From Rhizophagus clarus (Eukaryota; Glomeromycota; Glomeromycetes; Glomerales; Glomeraceae): a stretch of DNA of 64,000 nucleotides. The notes below the pieces were generated by a model. That model had not been told where the DNA came from and did no database searches. It was given only the letters and a program-made list of their open reading frames with translations. Made by a program: the position numbers and the translations under genes. Location of the stretch: the NCBI GenBank assembly GCA_015698045.1, contig BLAL01000160.1, positions 1,364,001-1,428,000 on the forward strand, in the 5' to 3' direction. This document shows positions 56,307-64,000 of the stretch, piece after piece; the stretch's first letter is position 1, and each line of letters opens with the position of its first letter.

Positions 56307-58175
56307 CCGTATTTTTCCAATATTAAGCACCCCATTTTTGCAGGGATTTTGTGCGAAAAGTTTGGGGGGATGCTTAATTTTGGCAGTTTTAGAAAAATGT
56401 CTTTTAAACGTCTTTAAAATCAATTTACAATTCGTTAAAAAATTTTGCAAAAAAAAAGTTCTGGCGAAAAAATCTGTAAAATGTTTCACAATGATGCAAT
56501 TCTGCGTAATGATATAATAAGGGGTTTTTTAGCAATTACGCGACTTTTACAACTTCGCGACTTGACAACTTCACGACCTTTACAACTTTCGCGCGACCTT
56601 CATATCTTCCGAAAATTTGAGTTTCACACACTATGCCAAAAGTTATTAAACGCCAACGTGCTTCGTATTCTATTGAACAGAAAAAGGAAGTTGTTACCTA
56701 TGCTCGTCAACGTGGAAGAAATGAAGCAGCTAGACATTTTGACCTTGACAAATCTATGGTTGGACGCTGGGTTAAGGCAAGTGAAAGTTGGACAAGTGAA
56801 ATAAAAAATAATACTATGCGGGTGGGTTCTGGCCGAAAAGCTTATTTTCCTGAAGCTGAGGCGAAATTATACAATTGGGTAATTGTGCAAAGGAAAAAGG
56901 CGCTAGCTGTAACTTTTGTGACTGTAAGACTTCAAATGTTTGAAATTTTGAGAGAACCGGATATGGTAGCACTATATGGAGAATTAGCAAATAATTTTAT
57001 GGCAACATTTCGATGGTTAACTGCATTTATGAAACGGCACAATTTGGCTTTGCGTAGACGTACAAGAATATCCCAGAAACTTCCAGAACAATTGGAAGAA
57101 TCATTGGAAAGTTTTTATCGATTTGTTATTCGTCTTAGGATAAAAAATTCTATTGAGATGTGTAATATCTTTAATATGGATGAAACACCAGTCTGGTTTG
57201 ACATGGCTGGAAATTTCACCATTAATCAAAAGGGTGAGAAAACAGTTCATATTCGTGGGACAGGTAACGAAAATAATCGGTTTACTGTTGTCTTAACATG
57301 CGCAGCAGGTAAAAATCTCCATTATTTATTTGATTGTTATAAAATGTAATTTTACTTAAATCTTTTTTATTTACAGATGGAACAAAATTGCCGCCAATTT
57401 GCATTTTTAAAGGAAAGCAAATGCCGCGTGGTGAAAAGGCCCCTCCTGGTGTGATCGTATGGTTTCAAGAAAGCGGATGGATGAATGCTGACTTGATGAA
57501 ACATTACGTTAGTTACTTAAATCAGATAAGAATGTCAAGTGGCCAATCCAGACTTCCGGCTATGATGGTATACGATTCCTTTAGAGGGCATCTAGAGGAA
57601 TCTGTTAAACAAAAATTTAAGGAAAATCATGTTGAACTTGCAGTAATCCCAGGTGGCTTAACAAGTATTTGTCAACCACTCGATGTTGCCATTAATAAAC
57701 CTTTTAAAGATAATCTTCGTAGAGAGTGGTACCATTGGATGAATAATGGTGGTGCTGGGTATACTCCTGCTGGAAATCTTCGACGTGCAAAAATAAGTGA
57801 GGTATGTGGGTGGGTCAAACGTTCTTGGAATAATGTTTCTGAAGAAATTATCATTCGTGCCTTTAAGAAGTGTGGTATATCAAATGCCTTAGATGGAACG
57901 GAAGATGATGAAATTTACAAAGAAATTGACGAAGTCCTTGATGAAATTCAAAATGAAATGGACAATGATGTGGAGGAAGAAATGGAAATTATTGATTTGA
58001 ATGATAGTTAAATTCTTTTATTTGTAAATATATATAATGTAATTTTGTTTTTTTGATAATATAATAAAATTAATAAGTGGTCGGAGAGGTGCTTATTTTC
58101 AGTTTATGCTTGATATCGTGCAAAGTAAGGGGGGGTGCTTAATTTTGGTGGGTGCTTAATATTGGAAAAATATGG
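56307..58175 (+). mobile_element. Intact pogo/Tigger-type DNA transposon
   Basis: Ends are CCGTATTTTTCCAATATTAA (left) and its near-complement on the right (TTAATATTGGAAAAATATGG), differing at one position in the first 20. Both are flanked by TA (56305-56306, 58176-58177), the pogo-type target duplication. Subterminal GGTGCTTAATTTTGG-type motifs occur on both sides. The element is 1869 bp and carries one complete transposase gene. It lies between the CRN-like and polymerase relics. Confidence 0.88.
56633..58011 (+). CDS. Pogo/Tigger-type DD35D transposase
   Basis: Two exons (56633-57308 and 57377-58011), joined by a 68-nt GT-AG intron, give 436 residues with no stop. An N-terminal helix-turn-helix (about 10-50, SIEQKKEVVTYARQRGRNEA, then AARHFDLDKSMVGRW) is followed by a CENP-B-type DNA-binding part (about 65-150, FMATFRWLTAFMKRHNLALR). 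The DDE_1 catalytic domain contains D183 in NMDETPVWFD, D292 in VYDSFRGH and D328 in CQPLDVAINKPF. The last spacing is DD35D, the pogo type. The C-terminus is acidic. The enzyme cuts and pastes the element at TA sites in the nucleus. All catalytic aspartates are intact and no frameshift is seen, so activity is plausible. A start at 56633 just inside the terminal region is the first in-frame ATG. Confidence 0.92.
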
Positions 58176-58177
58176 TA

Positions 58178-60110
58178 TAAATGCTATACTGTATACCCAG
58201 TATATACCATAATATATACCATCCAAAAATATATCACATTTTATTTAAATACCATCTTACTGTGATGTATCTCATCTAGATTTTTACAAACGAATTTCTT
58301 CCAAATTTTTTCTTTGTAATTTTTCCACTGAGTTTTCCATGAAACCTTTTGATTGGTGGTAATGATATTTCTTTGAATTTTTCATGCGAATCGATATATT
58401 TATATAGATATACACCTTTTTCTGAGAAGTAAAACAATTAATTCCATCGGAACACCTTTCTCCGTGTAGTACTTCATTATTATTTTGTATTTTTCTGGAT
58501 GGCCCATACAGCGATTTTTATTTATTTGGAACTTTACCGCATCTATATTCTCTGCTAGAGTGGCTAAGCTACGATGCATTAACTGATATGAATCTATGTA
58601 TTTTAACTGACTAACTCCATTGACTTGTAACGTTAAAAGTTTCTGCAATAACTGTAATCCTGTGCGCGAAAGATGATTCACCGATTCACATTAAGTGTCA
58701 TCCAGGAAATTATGAATAATTACTGGGATAGGCATTCTCCATGGTTTTATTAAGATTGCAATTTTTGTGTGCCACACTTTTATATTTTCCAGTTATATGG
58801 CAGTGGACCCAAACCTTATCATGTTTAAGTGGCTTTAACACTCTTTGCATTATTAAAATTTTTGGGGTCTTCTTTATTATTGATCTTATTAGATTAGCGA
58901 AAATTTTGTTAATATGTTACCTTTGACTTCTGATAGTGCAATTAAGTGAATATTATGTTGCTGATCATTATATATACTACACACTTTGGGCGATTGTTTA
59001 TTTCCAGACATTTATGCTTATCTCTGGATTTTGTTTTTCGATTTTCTCAAATATTCGTGGGCAGATAGGGGTATTCCTTCTAAATTGACCCTAGATAAAT
59101 ATGGTCTAGTAAGTTTTACTTAGATTTTGCGGATTTTTTTTACTACACCATTATTTTCGAGGAGAAAATATTCGGCTAATGTATAATGTAAGCATAGATC
59201 ATGTCCCGTAGTTCTACTGTCTGGATTAATAGTTACCTTTTTATTGGCCAAACTTTTAGGTGTTGCTATGTAACTCCCTCCTACTGCTCGTTCGTATTTA
59301 AAAAATTCTGCGTATATCATTTATATATATAATAACTTCCATCTTGATCCATTATTCAGAAATGTATTTATATCCGTATTTATCTCAGCTGATCTAGTCA
59401 GAAAATCATCTATTGAATGTTTTTGCAAGTAAACTTTGTGTTTCTCCATCATGATATTTATCAGTATATATAGTCGATATTTCCCCTACAATCCTCTTTT
59501 TTATATACACAGTTCTTTAACTGACCGACTACCTTTTCTGTTAAATTCAGCTTGTGCAGTATTACTTCTGTGATTTTTTCACGGAAGGCCTCTATTAATT
59601 GTACACTATCATATATGGTGTTTTTGCATAGTCCTCTGCTTATTAAAACCATAGGAAGGATTCCGAAGTGAAGAAACTACTGCTTGCCAACAAGTCATAA
59701 TTTCTTCCACATCTGCAAACTGTTCTTCCCTATCTTCTCTGTTTACATTTTTATAAATATCATCTGAAAATACTTCTCCACTAAAATTCACATGTCTTTT
59801 TGTTCTACATTCAGTGAATTCTGAAGGCGGTTCGTTGTATGAAAAATAGTGTTCTATGGTGATTTCTTGGTAAGAGTCTGCCCTCTTGTGCCGCAGTCCG
59901 TGGACCAGTTTGTGGCATAGGAGAGTTATATATCTTACACTAATGGTCTGTACTACTGAATTTTCCTTTCGCATTCACATGACTTGTTCGTGTCCTCATG
60001 TCTCTGAAAATTTTTCCGCATCTTTCACATGGAGGTATCATTGTATGTTATATTCAATTACGAAAAATTTTGTGTAATTTCAATTAATTTACTTTCGTTA
60101 ACTTACGTTC
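58178..60110 (-). pseudogene. Polinton/Maverick-type DNA polymerase B relic (N-terminal half)
   Basis: Reading leftward from 60040, a C-x2-C zinc-finger-like start (PPCERCGKIFRDMRTRTSH) is followed by open pieces with stops between them. Ordered landmarks are INTDINTFLNNGSRWKLLYI near 59370; GGSYIATPKSLANKKVTINP near 59250; HCHITGKYKSVAHKNCNLNK near 58780; LKYIDSYQLMHRSLATLAEN near 58590; and KGVYLYKYIDSHEKFKEISL then PP near 58340. These are the successive conserved blocks of protein-primed family B polymerases of Polinton-type elements (the CHITGKY block, the IDS exonuclease block, and the KGVYPY..D block). The catalytic palm is missing beyond about 58260, where the pogo element begins. Frameshifts make it non-functional. 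I place it by motif order, not by a search. Confidence 0.72.
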
Positions 60111-60406
60111 ACGTCAAAGCCTAAAAATACCTTCATAGGAAACATAGCTGCGTCTCATTTCCATATATTATACATGATGATGATGGCGTACATAATCTTT
60201 TTCGTATTACAAATGAATGTATTCATTTTTTATCGGACGCGCGCAGTATTCTTTTGTTAGTCAGTGCCAGGGCATACTAACAGGCTGTTTTATTAATTAA
60301 TCTTATATATTAGCGTGAATTTTCAATTCTGCACTATTGGCTCTTAGATTATGTGAAACACCGAACAAATGTTCAAGGCGTTATATATGTGCCCTTTGGG
60401 CAGTCA

Positions 60407-60761
60407 CTTGAATCGTCTAGACCATATAATAGATAATAATTATAATGGATGATGGCACAGAATTTTAACAAAAAATCAACACCAAAACTGAATGTGGAAC
60501 TGAGCGGAGCCCACGCAATAATTGTGCTAGAGAAATTTCCACAAAAAGTTGGCAAAAAAAATTAACATTTCTTGAGAAGCTTTTTTTTCCTATATTTGAC
60601 ACAACATTCAGTCACGAAAGTTAGCACAAAAAACTAGCACAGAACTAACAAAAGAAAAACTGATGCATTTATTAGTGAAACTGGCTAAAGCAACGCAAAA
60701 AAAAAAAAATCACACAAAATAAGTACAAAAACTAACACAAAACTATACATAAAAAACTAAC
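60407..60761 (-). repeat. Right long terminal inverted repeat
   Basis: Inverted partner of 53082-53397. Its inner edge (CTTGAATCGTCTAGACC) matches the complement of the left repeat's inner edge (ACGATTAAAG), and the outer edge ends with CTAAC. Subrepeats of the form CTAACAAAAGAAA and ACTAGCACA recur. No duplicated target site could be seen outside either repeat. Confidence 0.7.
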
Positions 60762-60957
60762 TTGATTCCCTGTGTGAAAAAAACTAGCACACTTCCATAA
60801 TTGCTACGTTTTTCAGTTGAAAAGACGTAGCATAAAAAAACTCACTGTTAGCTACACATGCTATAATGGAGCCCACGGCCCAGACAAACATGTTTCTCAC
60901 TTGCCTTGTGTGAAAAAAAAAAAGCTCAGAACATGACTGCAGAGGCATAAGCTAATA
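60762..60957. repeat. CCTGTGTGAAAAAA-type repeated units
   Basis: The motif TCCCTGTGTGAAAAAAACTA at 60766 recurs at 60903 (TTGTGTGAAAAAAAA) and, past the Tc1-type insertion, at 61833 (TCCTGTGTGAAAAAATGTC). A second shared word TACGTTTTTCAGT occurs at 60808 and 61879. This shows the Tc1-type element landed inside an older repeated sequence. Confidence 0.55.
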
Positions 60958-61803
60958 CAGCAGGCGATCAAAAGTATACGGACACTTTGTTATACCAAAT
61001 TATGCAAAAAATTACACATTAATGTGATATAAAAAATTTATAATCTAATATTTGTAATCATAATAAATAAATTTTTATGCTCTATATTTTTCAGAATTTT
61101 TTAGAAATATGAAATTATCTATAGCATAAATTATTTTAATTTTATTATGTGGTTCACAAAATTTGAAAATGATGTAACTTAATCAATATCGTTCTAATCA
61201 ATATGATTTTACTATCATTCGAATCGTCGAAAATCTGATCATTGAATCAAAATATATTATAGAATAATCCTAAATAATTAAAATATAATTGTGTGTCAAA
61301 TATTGATTTTACAATTGTTATTTTATTACCATTCAAATCGTCTAATGAGACGGATCTAATAAATCTATCATAAAAATCCAATCACTAGATACTGAAATAT
61401 TCTTAATAAATCTTAAATTTATATGAATTTCACAAATTCTATAAATTCATGTAAAATTTTACTTGTTAACCTTACATTGAGCTAATAGACTATGCAAAAT
61501 TTTATTATTTACATTATGTTTGCATGTTATATTAAATTTCTTGATAAAAATACTTGAAAGGTATATTAATAAAAATGTATTTCTTTAGTATAATTTAAAT
61601 TTAAATGTCGATCAATTACATATCTCAGAATTAAGACACTTACTGTAACAAATGAAAATGAAATTTATCAATAAATTTTTATCTAGATTAATAAATAAAG
61701 ATATAATGAATATGTTTAACTTAATTTTTTATTTTAATTGTATTATTATGTATATAAATTTTTTCATTTTGAAAAGTGTCCGTATACTTTTGATCGCCTG
61801 CTG
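60958..61803. mobile_element. Non-autonomous Tc1/mariner-type element
   Basis: 31-base perfect-looking terminal inverted repeats begin CAGCAGGCGATCAAAAGTAT and continue ACGGACACTT; the right end is the complement, ending TTTTGATCGCCTGCTG. TA flanks both ends (60956-60957 and 61804-61805), the Tc1/mariner target duplication. The CAG...TCAAAAGT...CGGACA layout is typical of Tc1-like termini. The 846-bp interior is AT-rich and encodes no DDE transposase, so it relied on a partner element. Confidence 0.85.
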
Positions 61804-62166
61804 TAATATCAATGGTGCTACCGAAAACGATTCCTGTGTGAAAAAATGTCTACTAATTATCGTATTTTCATATCTAAATTACGTTTTTCAGTAAATTAAT
61901 GTAGGTAATATGCGCAATATGAAGGACCAACGTGAGACAATATGGAGGACCGACCCCATGATTTATTTTTAATAATTTTTATAATTATTTCCTAAAATAA
62001 TATTTACTTATAGACCGGTTTATAGATAATCATTTTATAAATTAACTGAATATAGGTTTGATCATTGGATGCCCAAACCGATTTTAAAACCAAAAAACCG
62101 GTTAAACCAAAGTTTAAAACTTGGTTTGGCGTACATTCAAATTCATCACTTCGACTTTTTTTTTCT
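61804..62166. other. Intergenic, upstream of the first secreted-protein gene
   Basis: Contains two imperfect copies of CAATATGRAGGACCRAC near 61916 and 61939 and a near-palindrome AAACCAAAGTTTAAAACTTG followed by GTTT at 62105. It includes the presumed promoter of the next gene. No gene seen. Confidence 0.4.
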
Positions 62167-62711
62167 ATGATGAATATTGTAATTTTTTTTCTTTTATTTA
62201 TTTTATTGTCTCCAAAAAATATTTCATCATGGACTCGGAATGAAGAAAAGGTAAGTTTTGTGATAGTCAAATGGTTTGAAATCATTTAAACATATCTTTA
62301 AGTGAATTAATAATTATGTTAAATTAGCAATTAGGAAACGCTGCGCTAGAAGCATCCATGGAACTTGATTTATTTATTGGAAAAATTTATTCTTTCATTT
62401 TTAATAATATATTGTACAGTACCAGAACTTTTACTGAAACTAAAAAGATTGTAATCGAATTCCATCAAGATCGTTCTTTTGAAGTTGAAAAATATCATAG
62501 TGAAATAGGATTGTATACTGAAAATCAATTTAATATTCTTAAAATATATCATAATGATATTGGAAATTATTTGAAAAGAAAATTAGAAGGATTAAGTTTG
62601 GAATGGAATGTTAAAATATATTCATCATATGTTTATGTTGAAATAATTTATTATGCTGATTTATATGACGAAATTAGAAGGTTCTCTAAGAAACTTGGTG
62701 ATGAGTTATGA
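62167..62711 (+). CDS. Small secreted-type protein, paralogue A
   Basis: Two exons, 62167-62250 and 62328-62711, give 155 residues. The first 20 residues (MMNIVIFFLLFILLSPKNIS) form a convincing signal peptide, which supports this ATG over an in-frame upstream extension to 62065. The mature part is acidic/aromatic: LEASMELDLFIGKIYSFIFN, then LYTENQFNILKIYHNDIGNY, ending IRRFSKKLGDEL. There are almost no cysteines and no membrane segment beyond the signal. It is paralogous to the next gene. I recognise no named family; a small secreted protein of a plant-associated fungus is a possible effector, which is inference only. Confidence 0.6.
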
Positions 62712-62959
62712 AGTTATACAAACTATTATTATGTCATTGTAAATATCAAATGATTGTATTTATAAAGAATTAATGTTTCTCGTCTTAGTCGTCTAATAAA
62801 AGACGCTTCATTAGAACAAAAGCAGTAAATTGATTATCAAACCAACCATTCGAGGGATGGTGAAATTCGAATAACGAAAAAGATAAATAGATCATCAAAT
62901 TTTTTTACTCGTTTTCTTTTTAATTTTTTTTTATTTTCTCAAAAAGGAAAAAAAAAAAT

Positions 62960-63461
62960 ATGACAACTGAGGTAGGAATTATTTATTCATAACAATATTT
63001 TTTTTTTCCTCTAATAAGGACAAAAAAAAAAAAATTTCATTTTTCTGCCTAATTAGACCGAAGCCGCTATAAGAGAAGCATCCGTACAACTTGATCATTT
63101 TATTGAAAAAATTTCTACCTTTTTATCAAATATAATATCATTTAATATCAAAACTTTTACTCCGCCTGAAAAGATCATAATCGTATTCAAACAAGATGAT
63201 TATGTTCCAGTGAGTGTGGTTAATAAAGTTACCATCCAACAAAGGAGCTTATACACTGATTATGGTTTCGATATTCTCAAATATTTTCATAATGATATTG
63301 GAAAATATTTGGAAGGAAAATTTGAAGGGGTAGGATTAAAATGGAATGTTCTTAATGAATCATCAATTATTAAAGTAGAAATAATTTATCATATTGATTT
63401 TAGCGTAATTATAAAGTACTCAAAGAAATTGACGACTCAGATGAACAAGTGTAGGAGATAA
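62960..63461 (+). CDS. Small protein, paralogue B without signal peptide
   Basis: Two exons, 62960-62971 and 63057-63461, give 138 residues. The core matches paralogue A in order: EAAIREASVQLDHFIEKIST aligns with ALEASMELDLFIGKI, and YGFDILKYFHNDIGKYLEGK with NQFNILKIYHNDIGNYLKRK; both have WNV and VEIIYH/Y near the end. Instead of a signal peptide it starts with a 4-codon exon (MTTE) followed by an intron, as exon 2 of paralogue A does after its signal exon. It may be cytosolic, or the true first exon may lie elsewhere. The tail QMNKCRR differs. Confidence 0.55.
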
Positions 63462-64000
63462 TCAGTATCTTAATCTTGTTTAATACAAATTCATGCAATT
63501 CATTAAAGGTGCCGCCCAAAATGTTTTCTAAATTTTCGGTTTATTTTTGAAATACTGGCAAATAAAAATTTATGTTTTCATTTAAAAAATTATGTCACAC
63601 ATCAATGAGTAAACTTGGTAAATTGGTTTACTTGCATGATGTCACGCGAAAAAAGAGTTCGTTGAAAATCAGTTACACAGCCAAAAGATTAAAATAGCGC
63701 GAAATTTTTTCGAAATTTTTTTTTTCACACGTAGAAAAGCAGCCGATTTTAAATTAAAAATCAAGGTTATTCACCTATTTGTTCTTTGGCCGGCAAAATA
63801 CTATTCAATTTTTCTAGTTTATAAAAAAACAAATATCACATTATTTAACTTTCAATAATAAAAAAGTTTTATTTCTAGCAAGAGATTCAGCTTTAAGAAT
63901 TAAGTGCTGTTGCGAAGTACAGTAGTTGTTTGGATCAATTATTCTTTTTAATAATTTAATTATGATTTACATTTGGATCAAAAGATAGGGTCATACAAAC
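63462..64000. other. AT-rich flank, no gene seen
   Basis: No open frame with coding character, repeat end or RNA gene could be supported to the window edge. Confidence 0.5.

Overview
This is an AT-rich eukaryotic nuclear window with many short GT-AG introns (mostly about 50-110 bases), genes on both strands, and an accessory end full of mobile-element relics. The gene set is fungal: a Set9-type H4K20 methyltransferase, ATG2, MLH1, beta-COP, RPB7, PUF60, cofactor D and an F-box protein. The base composition, the Crinkler-like pseudogene, the Polinton-type polymerase relic and the IS607-like genes together suggest an arbuscular mycorrhizal fungus (Glomeromycotina, Rhizophagus-like). That placement is inference. 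I saw no rRNA, convincing tRNA or CRISPR.

Positions 1-26850 are a compact housekeeping region. In order: an unrecognised exon-like fragment, SET9/KMT5 (+), MLH1 (-), beta-COP (+), RPB7 (+), a 130-residue membrane protein (-), a tail-anchored coiled-coil protein (+), dihydrolipoamide dehydrogenase (-), PUF60 (+), RPL29 (-), an Ies4-like AT-hook protein (+) and an Rmp1/NEPRO-like protein (+). Three pairs are divergent across 180-290 bp: MLH1/beta-COP, DLD/PUF60 and RPL29/Ies4-like. Several genes have very short coding first exons (4 nt in RPL29, 12 nt in RPB7, 36 nt in DLD).

Positions 26850-31050 are a transposon graveyard. They hold a broken IS607-type pair (a TnpB/Fanzor-like fragment on - and a serine-recombinase relic on +) with a duplicated tnpA leader. 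Next to it is a 1054-bp non-autonomous hAT element with a perfect 8-bp target duplication. One near-perfect hairpin repeat lies inside that element and a second lies just outside it.

Positions 31050-51880 carry four minus-strand genes: ATG2 (about 8.3 kb), tubulin cofactor D, an F-box protein and a MAPEG-family membrane protein. They are separated by A/T-rich spacers with microsatellites.

Positions 53080-60760 are bounded by diverged inverted repeats of about 320-355 bp. Inside are a decayed Crinkler-like pseudogene and the N-terminal half of a decayed Polinton-type DNA polymerase B. Between them sits an apparently intact pogo/Tigger-type DD35D transposon of 1869 bp. Just outside the right repeat is an 846-bp non-autonomous Tc1/mariner-type element with TA target duplication.

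The window ends with two tandem paralogous small genes (62167-63461). One has a predicted signal peptide; the other has lost or replaced it.
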